Below, piece by piece: positions 24,481 through 33,460 of a DNA stretch of 44,152 nt; positions within the stretch are counted from its first letter, which is position 1, and the number at the start of each line of letters is the position of its first letter. The DNA comes from an uncultured Bacteroidales bacterium (GTDB taxonomy: Bacteria; Bacteroidota; Bacteroidia; Bacteroidales; UBA4417), in the NCBI GenBank assembly GCA_903913645.1, contig CAIWMA010000329.1:1-44152 (forward strand), written 5' to 3'. Under the pieces are notes generated by a model that worked only from the letters and a program-made list of their open reading frames with translations, was not told the origin of the DNA and searched no databases. The translations under genes were made by a program, and so were the position numbers.

Positions 24481-27400
24481 ATGAAGAAAATATACTGGCT
24501 TTTGATTGGATTCATCAGTTTGGCTTCAAACATCAATTTATCAGCACAATGCAGCGATATATTGACGTCAGGCTACGGTACGGATGTTCAGACAATTTGC
24601 CTTAACCAATCCATCCTGAAAATTACATATTCAACAACAGGCGCCGATACAGCCTTTTTTAGTGTACCTGACGGAGTAAAGGGAGCATGGGATAGAATCA
24701 GTAAAGTGGCCATTATCAGCGGTACACCAACCGGCATGGGGCTTTTAAAATATAAGATCACTTTCAGGTGTACAACTACTTTTTCTGATTCAGGAATCAT
24801 TAAAGTTAATCCTTTACCGGTTGCATCAGTCACAAACAATAAAAGTCCGATATGTTCAGGTGAAAATGCTGTTTTTACTATTTCAGGAACCAGTGGAGCA
24901 ATAGTAGCATACAAAATCAATGGAAGTTCTGAAAAGTCGGTTTTGTTAACCAGTGGATCGGCAGAAGTAATCATTACCGCAGCTGACACAAATCAGACAA
25001 TATCTCTTGTGTCTGCCATTTATCCGGCCACCGGCTGTTCCAATAAACTATCAGGATCATCTGCCGTAACTTTATTGCCGCTAGTTTCAGCCTCAATACA
25101 AGGTTATGCATCTGTTTGCCAGGGTGAAGCCCAGCCTGTAATTATTATGCAAGGATCAAATGGAAGCGTTCCGTATACTTTTACGTATAACGTAAATGGC
25201 TCAAACAATAAAACCCTTATTACAAAAGGAACAGCAACTTCTGATTCATTATATGCACCAACAACTTCCGCAGGCTCATTTGTTTATAACCTGGTATCAG
25301 TTTCCGACAGCAAAGGATGCATAGTGAATCATTTTCCAGCTGATTCAACATCTGCTGCCGTAAATATTTTAATCAAACCATTTTTAACAAGCGGCAAAAC
25401 CGAAAGTGTTTGCAACAATACCACATTTAACTATAAAGCAATCAGTTATCCTGAAAGCACAATTATAAGCTGGTCGAGAGACTCAATTGCAGGAATTAAA
25501 AATACTGCCCAAAAAGATACGTTAACTGATAAAATTAAGGAAAAGCTTGTAAATACAACTTTCCAGCCGGTTACAGTTGATTACAGGTTCACACTGTCAA
25601 ACTCCAGCAATTGCATTTCCACTGAAACACTAAAAGTAACAGTAAATCCAAACCCAATAACGGATAAGGTAAATGACACCTCATTTTGTAACGGTCAAGC
25701 TGTTGCCGGATTCAGTTTTGGTAGTACTTCACCGGGTGCTTCCTTCACCTGGTCCTCCTCCAAAAACATAGGTTTCGGCACCAACGGAAGTGATAATATT
25801 TCACCTTTCGGCGCCATTAATCCGGGAAATTCGCCAGATACAGCCATTGTTACAGTTTCGGTTCATCTAAATGAAGGCAAATGTCAGGGACCCGACTCCA
25901 AATACAAAATCATTGTTCTACCCACACCCGAGCTCACAAGTACCTCGGATACAAGTATCTGTGATAATTCAATTTTTAAATATTCAGCTAAAAGCTCAGC
26001 AAAGGGAGTAAATTTCAGTTGGGTGCGTTTACCAAATCCCCAAATAACGCCCCTTCCGGAACCTGAAACTTCCGGTTCGTTGATTCAAGAAAAGCTTCAC
26101 AATTCATCAACAAACCCTATTGAAGTAAAATATGTTATTACCATGAAATTCACGGACGGTTCCTGTTCCGTATCCAGAATTTTAACTGTTGCAGTAAACC
26201 CGACACCTGTTATCCATTCAATAAATGATTATACTTTCTGCAAAGGAAATCCTGTAAGCGGAATTAAATTCAGCAGTGATACTCCAAACTCATTTTTTAC
26301 CTGGACGTGCTCGCCCAGTATTGGATTCGGCTCAAGTGGCATTGGAAATATACCCTCTTTCATTGCCGGAAATTCCATTTCCGATTCCGTTAATGCCAAT
26401 GTGACGGTATCAATTAAAACCGGCGCTGAACTGTGCGCGGGCTCCGATTACCGGTTTACAATTACAGTGCTTCCTTTGCTCAAACTCTCAAGCACAAAGG
26501 ATACCAGTGTTTGTGATAACATACTTTTCACTTACACCGGCAAAAGTTCAGCCAGGGGAATAAGTTTCGCATGGGAACGACCATTAGTGGCAGGTATAAG
26601 TAACTTGCCCTCAGCCGGAAACGACTCATTGGTGAGTGAAATATTGCATAATGAAACCTCACAGCCTGTGAGAGTTAAATATTATTTTACGTTATCAGCC
26701 AGTCCGCTTTGTGATACACGCGATTCAGTTTTGGTGACTGTCAACCCGACACCTGTAATCTATCCGGTTAACGATACCTCATTTTGCAACGGCGACGTTA
26801 TAAACGGGCTCAATTTCAGGAGCGCTTCGCCCGATTCATCATTTTACTGGACTTGCGATAAATCAATCGGGTTTGGTAAAAGCGGAGGTGGAAGTATTCC
26901 AGCATTTATAGCAACAAATATGGGTGATTCTCCGATCATTGCCAATATAGCAGTTATGGTTAAAGCGAGTAAAGATCGTTGTCCTGCAACTGATTCCACC
27001 CGGTTCAGGATTACTGTTTACCCGTTACTCCTACTGGTAAGTACAAAGGATACAAGCATTTGCGATAGTGTTGCCTTCAATTATAGCGCCCGCAGTTCGG
27101 CTAAAGGGGTAAGTTACAGTTGGGAAAGGCGTGCTGTACAAGGAATCAGCAACCAGGTGGCAGGCAAAAACGATTCAGTAATAAGTGAAGTGTTGCATAA
27201 TACGACCTCGCTGCCTGTAGTTGTTAAATATTATTTCACCCTGTCAGCTGGTAGTCATTGCTTTGCGCGGGATTCGGTAAAAGTTACGGTTAATCCTACA
27301 CCGGTCATCACTCCGATAAATGACCTTTCATTTTGTAACGGCAATATTGTAAACGGAATAAATTTCAACACTAATTCTCCCGATTCATCATTTACCTGGG

Positions 27401-28440
27401 TCAGTGATACTTCCATTGGTTTTGGGAAAAGCGGAATTGGGAATATTCCGGTATTTACAGCCACAAACACAGGAAAATCACCAGTTATTGCCACGGTTAC
27501 AGTTTCGGTAACTGCCGGTAAAAATAATTGTCCGGGCAAAAGCAAGTCGTTCAGGATTACGGTTAACCCTTCACCACCCAGGCCCGATTACACCTGGCTT
27601 AACCTGCATGGAAATAATTTATGCAAAGGTTCGGAAAATATAAACTTCAATATTACTTCGGTGGATTATTCTATTTCATATTTGTGGACCTCAAGTTCTC
27701 CGAATGTTTCAATACGGAATAAAGAAGATGCCAATACTGCGATTTCGTTTCCTGAAGCCGGTAATTTTGATATTAAGGCTTTCGCGATAAATAACGCAAA
27801 TGGAGGATGCAGGGATAGTGTATTGCAAACAGTACATATTAAGGATACCATTGGCATTGAAGAACAGCGAATTATTCTGAAACAACCGGGCAATCTTCTT
27901 TTCTATCCCGATAATACAATGAATCCGATGAACGGATATCGATGGGGTTATGATGTACTTTTAAGCTCATCACCTTCAAGGGTTTATGGCCCGCCAGAAA
28001 CAATCGATGGACAGGTATACCAGTTTTTCGCTCCCGGCAACAGGTTTATAACCGGGAATGTGCTGGATACAATCCAGTATTCATATTGGGTTTTGATTCA
28101 GGATGGAAGTTGTTACAGCAGGATTTACTACAATGGACCATATGCAAAATTGAAAATCGGACAGACTCCTAATGAAATCAATTCAGTTGAACTGAACGTA
28201 TTCCCAAATCCAAATAACGGAATATTTGAAATTGCCCTGTCCGGGAATATCTACGGAAACATAAATGCGAAAATTTACAACACTTTCGGCCAAGTGGTTT
28301 ACACTCAAAATTTTGTAAAAAATATACCTCAAATCAATGAAGACTTCAATATAACGGAGTTGCCCCAAGGTATGTATTACCTGGTGATAAACAGCAGCGA
28401 TCTTAAAAAAGTGGTGACACGCTTTATTATTCAACATTAA
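24481..28440 (+). CDS. Large T9SS surface protein with PKD/Ig-like repeats
   Basis: A 1319-residue exported protein. Signal peptide about 1-22 (ending NINLSAQ). The body is made of Ig/PKD-like beta domains. Four tandem units of about 183 residues, each with two halves, fill residues about 303-1027: one half begins with DTSICD and contains SSAKGVSYSWER, the other begins VNPTPVI and contains SFCNG and IGFGKSG. Paired Cys in each unit could form disulfides. The C-terminus (NVFPNPNNGIFEIALSG to FIIQH) is a type A T9SS sorting domain. The protein should therefore end up on the cell surface or outside, like adhesins of gliding bacteria. It lies 3 nt after the propeller-like gene and 12 nt before an outer-membrane barrel gene, which might anchor it. 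Its ligand is unknown. Confidence 0.88.
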   Translation: MKKIYWLLIGFISLASNINLSAQCSDILTSGYGTDVQTICLNQSILKITYSTTGADTAFFSVPDGVKGAWDRISKVAIISGTPTGMGLLKYKITFRCTTTFSDSGIIKVNPLPVASVTNNKSPICSGENAVFTISGTSGAIVAYKINGSSEKSVLLTSGSAEVIITAADTNQTISLVSAIYPATGCSNKLSGSSAVTLLPLVSASIQGYASVCQGEAQPVIIMQGSNGSVPYTFTYNVNGSNNKTLITKGTATSDSLYAPTTSAGSFVYNLVSVSDSKGCIVNHFPADSTSAAVNILIKPFLTSGKTESVCNNTTFNYKAISYPESTIISWSRDSIAGIKNTAQKDTLTDKIKEKLVNTTFQPVTVDYRFTLSNSSNCISTETLKVTVNPNPITDKVNDTSFCNGQAVAGFSFGSTSPGASFTWSSSKNIGFGTNGSDNISPFGAINPGNSPDTAIVTVSVHLNEGKCQGPDSKYKIIVLPTPELTSTSDTSICDNSIFKYSAKSSAKGVNFSWVRLPNPQITPLPEPETSGSLIQEKLHNSSTNPIEVKYVITMKFTDGSCSVSRILTVAVNPTPVIHSINDYTFCKGNPVSGIKFSSDTPNSFFTWTCSPSIGFGSSGIGNIPSFIAGNSISDSVNANVTVSIKTGAELCAGSDYRFTITVLPLLKLSSTKDTSVCDNILFTYTGKSSARGISFAWERPLVAGISNLPSAGNDSLVSEILHNETSQPVRVKYYFTLSASPLCDTRDSVLVTVNPTPVIYPVNDTSFCNGDVINGLNFRSASPDSSFYWTCDKSIGFGKSGGGSIPAFIATNMGDSPIIANIAVMVKASKDRCPATDSTRFRITVYPLLLLVSTKDTSICDSVAFNYSARSSAKGVSYSWERRAVQGISNQVAGKNDSVISEVLHNTTSLPVVVKYYFTLSAGSHCFARDSVKVTVNPTPVITPINDLSFCNGNIVNGINFNTNSPDSSFTWVSDTSIGFGKSGIGNIPVFTATNTGKSPVIATVTVSVTAGKNNCPGKSKSFRITVNPSPPRPDYTWLNLHGNNLCKGSENINFNITSVDYSISYLWTSSSPNVSIRNKEDANTAISFPEAGNFDIKAFAINNANGGCRDSVLQTVHIKDTIGIEEQRIILKQPGNLLFYPDNTMNPMNGYRWGYDVLLSSSPSRVYGPPETIDGQVYQFFAPGNRFITGNVLDTIQYSYWVLIQDGSCYSRIYYNGPYAKLKIGQTPNEINSVELNVFPNPNNGIFEIALSGNIYGNINAKIYNTFGQVVYTQNFVKNIPQINEDFNITELPQGMYYLVINSSDLKKVVTRFIIQH
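25387..27561 (+). repeat. Four ~183-residue tandem repeats within the surface protein gene
   Basis: The recurring VNP codons lie at 25642, 26194, 26740 and 27289, i.e. 184, 182 and 183 codons apart. A final copy of the motif closes the array at 27562. The units are clearly related as protein but have diverged as DNA, so the array is old rather than a recent slippage product. Confidence 0.85.
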
Positions 28441-28452
28441 TCGCACAGGAAT

Positions 28453-30300
28453 ATGAAATATAAAATTGCATTATTGGTTATTTTGTTCCCTCTTTTTATC
28501 CGGGCTCAATCTGTCAGCCAGCTGGATACGCTTGCAGTAAAGGTTATACAGGATTTAAAAGCTTCCTGGACTTTTGGTCTTGACAATAGTAATAAATCAG
28601 TGGATATCAGGACTTTTAACAAATTTAAAGCACTTTTTGATAAAAATGCTATGATCGATGATGAATACAATTATCAATACATTCCCGGGGATACATTAGG
28701 AAAATATATAATAAAGATTGTCTCCAAACCCTTCGATGTGTATGCGCATGATGTGGCCCTGGAAATAAGCAGGTTAAAAATTGTAAATACTTACACAAAA
28801 GACTCCATTGGGAATTGGGAGAATAACGTGCTGATTGTTAAGACAGAAAAAAATATTTTGGCCGAAAAACAAAGAAAGTTCATGATGAAAGATGTAGATG
28901 GCCTAACAAAAAGCATCATACATTTCCATCTGGAAATAGAATTTCCGTCAAAAAAATCAAAACCCGGCGATTCATTAAAAATGGTTGACAATCTAAAAAA
29001 AATGATCCTGAATAACCCTGATTCAGTTTATAGATTCAGTTCAAAGTCAACATCATATATCAGTCTGATAAAAATAAATGACTCAACAATCAGGATCGGG
29101 AGCATCAGGAGTGCCGGTAAATCATTCAATCTTACGTGCCTGAATGATTTTGATGGAGATGGCGTGCTGAACGGAGAAGACAGTACAAAGAGTAAACATG
29201 GTGATTTCACAGCACATGGCCGTCCTGATTATGATTTCGACGGAGTTCCGGATGAAGACGATAAATGTGAGCATACCTATTCCGAAACAACAAAGAACGA
29301 GGGCTGTCCGGATGCCTATTTTATCACCAGAAACCAGTCCGACGGTTTTATCGGAGTTCAGTTCAATTCGGCTGATATAAATCTGCCTGAACTTAATCAA
29401 CTCGATTACCGTGACGAATCAGGCAACGATGCAATGGATGTTTTGCAATCAAAGAAAGGAGTTTTACAAAATCCCGGCATTATTCCCGGAATAGTTGTAG
29501 GTGGAAATTTCAGCTATTACTTCGGTGAAAACGGCAAGAATGCAGGTGTTTCTATAGGATTTTCCTATTCCGGTTTCAAGGCTGTTTACCAGCTTACTGA
29601 ACCTATTAACTACACATATAAATCTTCCGACGGAACAAATTATTACCGAAGGCAGGTTTTGATAAATGCGTTGAACGAAGAAATTAAGTACAACGTATAT
29701 AATATTCCCGTAATGTTCAGCTACAGGCTCAAGCCAGGTTTTATAGGAGGCAATAAATTGATTATCAATCTGAAAGCAGGTCCATCGCTGATTCTTTTCA
29801 ATAACTCGACTGACTATAATGCACGTATTGATTTTGGCGGATTGTACCAGGTGGATTCCATTCGTAAGGACGTAATTACATACTACGATCATTTCGACCA
29901 GAGTTCCAAATGGAATATCTTACTTACGAGCCAGTACATCAACTCCCAGAATCCAAATCCGGGCAGCGCAGATGTTTTTTCCCAATTATATTCAGCCTCA
30001 GCAAAATATGATTTTGCAAGTAATAAAAGCTATTTGGGAACAAAACTGCTAACACGAACAACAGTTGCTGTTAATATTGGCTGCGACCTGCAATATTATT
30101 TCACCAAAGGAAAAGCCCCGGAAAATGGATTTGCAGTTAAATTGGGAGCACACCTGGTTTATGTACCATCCTATGGAGGAAATCAGAATTACGAACCTAT
30201 TGATAAAACCACGGATGAGTATAATTCCATTTATAACAGCAGTGCAAAATCAATTTACAGCGCCCTGGGCTTCAACCTGGGTTTCGTGTATAGGTTCTGA
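28453..30300 (+). CDS. Outer-membrane beta-barrel protein with thrombospondin type 3 calcium repeats
   Basis: A 615-residue exported protein. The signal peptide (MKYKIALLVILFPLFIRAQ) is followed by a mixed N-terminal domain to about residue 225. Two or three Asp-rich calcium loops follow (DFDGDGVLNGEDS, DYDFDGVPDEDDKCE), a thrombospondin type 3 linker usual before OmpA or barrel domains. From about residue 345 the sequence alternates as in beta-barrel strands (GIVVGGNFSYYFGE, GVSIGFSYSGF, INLKAGPSLIL) and ends in GFNLGFVYRF, with the terminal aromatic residue used by the BAM assembly machine. No OmpA peptidoglycan-binding domain is seen. It follows the surface protein by 12 nt, so it may be the membrane anchor or partner of that protein. 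Confidence 0.85.
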   Translation: MKYKIALLVILFPLFIRAQSVSQLDTLAVKVIQDLKASWTFGLDNSNKSVDIRTFNKFKALFDKNAMIDDEYNYQYIPGDTLGKYIIKIVSKPFDVYAHDVALEISRLKIVNTYTKDSIGNWENNVLIVKTEKNILAEKQRKFMMKDVDGLTKSIIHFHLEIEFPSKKSKPGDSLKMVDNLKKMILNNPDSVYRFSSKSTSYISLIKINDSTIRIGSIRSAGKSFNLTCLNDFDGDGVLNGEDSTKSKHGDFTAHGRPDYDFDGVPDEDDKCEHTYSETTKNEGCPDAYFITRNQSDGFIGVQFNSADINLPELNQLDYRDESGNDAMDVLQSKKGVLQNPGIIPGIVVGGNFSYYFGENGKNAGVSIGFSYSGFKAVYQLTEPINYTYKSSDGTNYYRRQVLINALNEEIKYNVYNIPVMFSYRLKPGFIGGNKLIINLKAGPSLILFNNSTDYNARIDFGGLYQVDSIRKDVITYYDHFDQSSKWNILLTSQYINSQNPNPGSADVFSQLYSASAKYDFASNKSYLGTKLLTRTTVAVNIGCDLQYYFTKGKAPENGFAVKLGAHLVYVPSYGGNQNYEPIDKTTDEYNSIYNSSAKSIYSALGFNLGFVYRF

Positions 30301-30391
30301 AATCACTAAATCATTTTCAAAGATGTGAAGCAGCTGTCAGAACAAATGGTTATCAAAACATTTTATTTAAATTATTAAAAACCAATCTCTT

Positions 30392-30880
30392 ATGGACATA
30401 AATGCGTTTAATGAATATCTTGAAAAAAGATACAAGGGACAAATGGATTATTATTCAAAGGCATCGGCAAAGAACCAGAAGAAATATAAAAATTTTCAAT
30501 GGATGTTGATCATTTTGTCGACACTAACTACCATTATGGCCGCACTGCCCCGCGACCAATTCGATCTGCACTATGCTGTTGTGGTTTCAGCCGCTTTGGT
30601 AACCATAATAACTTCGGCTTTAAAAACCTTCCAGTACCAGGAGTTGTGGGTAAATTACCGCTCAACCAACGAGCAACTGAAACCCGAAATTTATTATTAC
30701 CATTTTAATGTGGGGGATTATGGGAAAGAAGGCGCTGACAAAGAGACCATTTTTATTAAACATGTGGAAGCTATTTTGAACAAGGAACATGATGGCTGGC
30801 CAGTAACAAAGAAACTTAGGGAATCGGAAGATAAACAAGCCCAGCCGAAAGATGAAAATGTGAATAAACCGACAGAATAA
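30392..30880 (+). CDS. Two-span DUF4231/SLATT-like membrane protein
   Basis: A 162-residue inner-membrane protein. A charged helix (YYSKASAKNQKKYKNFQ) leads into two closely spaced membrane spans (WMLIILSTLTTIMAALP and YAVVVSAALVTIITSALKTF), and after the spans comes FQYQELWVNYRSTNEQL. This arrangement is the signature of DUF4231 and related SLATT domains, proposed to be pore-forming effectors in nucleotide- or NTPase-controlled conflict systems. The C-terminus is hydrophilic (EDKQAQPKDENVNKPTE). The gap before it (91 nt) is the largest in the cluster; the second NTPase gene starts 68 nt after it. If the cluster is a defence system, this is a candidate membrane-killing effector; that role is inferred. 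Confidence 0.8.
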   Translation: MDINAFNEYLEKRYKGQMDYYSKASAKNQKKYKNFQWMLIILSTLTTIMAALPRDQFDLHYAVVVSAALVTIITSALKTFQYQELWVNYRSTNEQLKPEIYYYHFNVGDYGKEGADKETIFIKHVEAILNKEHDGWPVTKKLRESEDKQAQPKDENVNKPTE

Positions 30881-30948
30881 CTCTAAAAGCTCAATCCCCA
30901 AACAACAAAGACGGCTTAAAACCTTTGCTTTCATCATATGAAATCAGT

Positions 30949-33039
30949 ATGAAAAAATATCCCTTCAAATTTCTGGACGCTTATAATCAAAACGACACCG
31001 AAATCTTTTTCGGAAGGGATGAAGAAATCAAAGTACTCTATGAAATGGTTTTTCAGAATTCTATCCTGTTGGTTTACGGGGCCTCAGGAACTGGAAAAAC
31101 AAGCCTGATACAATGTGGATTAGCCGGCAAATTTAAATCGTATGACTGGTTGGCACTTACCGTGCGAAGAGGGAGCGATATGAATACATCACTGGAAAAA
31201 GCCCTGAGCGATGCCGGTGAAAATGATATAAGTTCTGATGATCAATACAATACTCCTGGCAGCAAAACCCTGACAGGATTGCCAAAATTGATCAGGAATG
31301 TTTATCTCACTCATTTTAAACCTATTTACTTGATTTTTGACCAGTTTGAAGAACTGTATATACTAGGGAATAAACCGGAACAAGAAAAATTTATCCGGGC
31401 TATAAAGGAAATTTTATTGTGTGAGCAAACCGTAAAACTCATCTTCTCGATCAGGGAAGAGTATCTCGGCTATCTTTATGATTTCGAACGATCTGTTCCT
31501 CAACTTCTCAGGAAAAAACTCAGGGTCGAGGCCATGACCATCGATAAAGTAACCGATGTACTCACCGGCATCAATAATTATAAAAATTCAAATGTTCATA
31601 TCAAGGATGATGAGATACCGGCCATCACCGAAGGCATTTTTAACAAACTGAAAGGAAAGAAAAATACACTCACCATTCAACTACCTTACCTTCAGGTTTT
31701 TATGGATAAATTATACTTTGAAATCACACAAGATGAAAGCCAGCAAACTGAAGCCCTGATCACAAATGAAACGCTGGTAGGAATTGGAGATATTGGTGAT
31801 GTGCTCCGTGATTTCCTGGAGAACCAGGTAAAAAGCATCATCAGGAAATTAAGCATAGAAGGTTGGAATGTCACAACCGACATAATCTGGAAAATACTAT
31901 CGCCCTTTGCTACACTCGAAGGAACCAAGGAACCTATTTTGATAAAAGAACTTCAGGGCCGGCTGATGGATTTCGATACTAAGCTGATAGATGATTGTCT
32001 TACAGAGTTTTGCAACCGGAGAATTCTTAATTTTTCGGAAAACACAATCCGGTATGAGCTTGCACATGATTCGCTTGCCAGGTGTATAGCTGAAAAACGA
32101 AGCGACGAAGATATAGCTTTACTTGAAATTCGCCGTTTAATTAATAACCAGGTGGCCATAAAAGCTGATGCACGGGAACTCTTTACAGAAAAACAGTTGA
32201 ATTTCATTGAACCATATCTCGACAAACTAAACTTAACTGCGGAAGAGGCAAAACTGATTATTGAAAGTAAAAACAAAATTGAGCTCGATAAAAAACAGAA
32301 AGAGGAGGAACAAAGGAAGGCTAAAGAGTCTGAGGAAAAAACACGCAAAGTGGCTCTTGATCTGGAATCACAAAAACAGAGTTTGAAGCGCACAAGGATG
32401 GCAACAATTGTTATTTCTCTCCTGGCAGTTATTTCAGTAATTGCAACGCTTTTTGCATTAAGACTCTCGAAGGAATCTGAAAAAGCCAAAATAAATGCAA
32501 TTCAGGAAAATGAAATAGCACAAAAAGCTCAGAAAAAGGCTGATAGCGCCTACCGGGAGATTTCAATAAAGGACAGCATTCTTAGCGGAGGAGTTAAACC
32601 ACTTTTAAATGCTTTAAGCATATTGCCTGAAAATGTTCAGAAAAGCATGGAAAGCGTTCAAAGGTTATTTTTATCAAGCACTCCCGAAAATGCCGTATCA
32701 AAGGTGGATAATGCCATTAAGTTCAAGATTGAAGTATTTTATCTTCCTGACATCATTCGTGAAGCAAAACCAAGAGCAGAAAAAATTGCTGAACTCCTGA
32801 AGAAACAATTCCCGCAATCCAATATTTTAGTAGTTCCGCTCACTGTTGAACAAAATAGCCGGGCTGGCTATAGAATAAGTGCAAACCAGATAAGATGCGA
32901 AGGCTCTGAACTTGAATTTGCACAAAAAGTACTTGCAACAATAAGTTCAGGCAAAGTATTTCAAAAAGAACAACCGATCATTCACTTCACCACTAGCATT
33001 ACCAAAGATTATATAAGCATTTTTGTCAGGAATATGTAA
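30949..33039 (+). CDS. nSTAND1-type NTPase with a membrane span and a C-terminal exported domain (paralog B)
   Basis: A 696-residue paralog of the NTPase at 21341. I start it at the ATG (30949) because MKKYPFKFL then aligns with paralog A; a TTG start eight codons earlier is less likely. It has the same Walker A (GASGTGKTS), Walker B (LIFDQFEELYILG) and SIREEYLGYLYDFER, and the two stay alignable to about residue 430 (TEKQLNFIEP). After that they differ: a longer charged coiled coil, a membrane span at about 484-504, then about 190 exported residues. These contain a compact alpha/beta domain (KIEVFYLPDIIREAKPRAEK, then GYRISANQIRCEGSE near 640-654) that I recognise only as a recurring pattern without a name. 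The different tail suggests that the two paralogs read different inputs. Confidence 0.88.
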   Translation: MKKYPFKFLDAYNQNDTEIFFGRDEEIKVLYEMVFQNSILLVYGASGTGKTSLIQCGLAGKFKSYDWLALTVRRGSDMNTSLEKALSDAGENDISSDDQYNTPGSKTLTGLPKLIRNVYLTHFKPIYLIFDQFEELYILGNKPEQEKFIRAIKEILLCEQTVKLIFSIREEYLGYLYDFERSVPQLLRKKLRVEAMTIDKVTDVLTGINNYKNSNVHIKDDEIPAITEGIFNKLKGKKNTLTIQLPYLQVFMDKLYFEITQDESQQTEALITNETLVGIGDIGDVLRDFLENQVKSIIRKLSIEGWNVTTDIIWKILSPFATLEGTKEPILIKELQGRLMDFDTKLIDDCLTEFCNRRILNFSENTIRYELAHDSLARCIAEKRSDEDIALLEIRRLINNQVAIKADARELFTEKQLNFIEPYLDKLNLTAEEAKLIIESKNKIELDKKQKEEEQRKAKESEEKTRKVALDLESQKQSLKRTRMATIVISLLAVISVIATLFALRLSKESEKAKINAIQENEIAQKAQKKADSAYREISIKDSILSGGVKPLLNALSILPENVQKSMESVQRLFLSSTPENAVSKVDNAIKFKIEVFYLPDIIREAKPRAEKIAELLKKQFPQSNILVVPLTVEQNSRAGYRISANQIRCEGSELEFAQKVLATISSGKVFQKEQPIIHFTTSITKDYISIFVRNM

Positions 33040-33089
33040 TTTACAGCATATCTATAATTTAGCTGTTATTCCGGACCAGAATTAATTCT

Positions 33090-33458
33090 CTATAGTTCAA
33101 ATACTGTCTTCTTCCCTCCTGCTTTATAAAGCAGAACATGAGCATCTTCAACAGTCACAAGACATCCATACCTGACACTTTCCAGATAAGGTTTAATAAC
33201 TTCAAAAAAAACCTCAATTTTGGAGCTTTCGTCAATTATTTCGACCACCACCGGAAGTTTGTCGTTGGTTTCCCAGAATTTCGCAGAGTGAATAACGCTG
33301 CTTCCACCATAGCCCATAACTCCTTTATGAACCGTTGCACCGGCCATTCCATTGCGCCGGGCAGCAAAAACCAGCATCTCATACAAAGGAGTGTGCTTAA
33401 GTTTATCCGTTGAACTGGTGTAAATTCTTAAAATCTTGACGTTTTCATTGGTATTCAT
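33090..33458 (-). CDS. DUF190 protein, neighbour of the fluoride channel
   Basis: A 122-residue cytosolic protein of the DUF190 family (ferredoxin-like fold, GlnB-like). Visible features are KILRIYTSSTDKLKHTPLYE, AARRNGMAGATVHKGVMGYG, LPVVVEIIDESSKIEVFF and GCLVTVEDAHVLLYKAGGKK. DUF190 genes commonly sit beside crcB, and here the start follows the crcB stop by 2 nt, so the pair is one operon. A regulatory or binding role linked to fluoride or ion transport is presumed, not shown. A decayed copy of its 3' end lies at 18479-18586. Confidence 0.92.
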   Translation of the reverse strand: MNTNENVKILRIYTSSTDKLKHTPLYEMLVFAARRNGMAGATVHKGVMGYGGSSVIHSAKFWETNDKLPVVVEIIDESSKIEVFFEVIKPYLESVRYGCLVTVEDAHVLLYKAGGKKTVFEL

Positions 33459-33460
33459 GA

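Noticed and set aside
25387-27561. Recent expansion or phase-variable repeat in the surface protein gene
   Set aside because: The units agree in protein pattern but differ widely in DNA, so slippage or recombination between them is not expected to be frequent.
33040-33089. Terminator between NTPase B and DUF190
   Set aside because: ACAGC/GCTGT can pair around a long loop, but the stem is only 5 bp and no T-run follows, so I do not call it.
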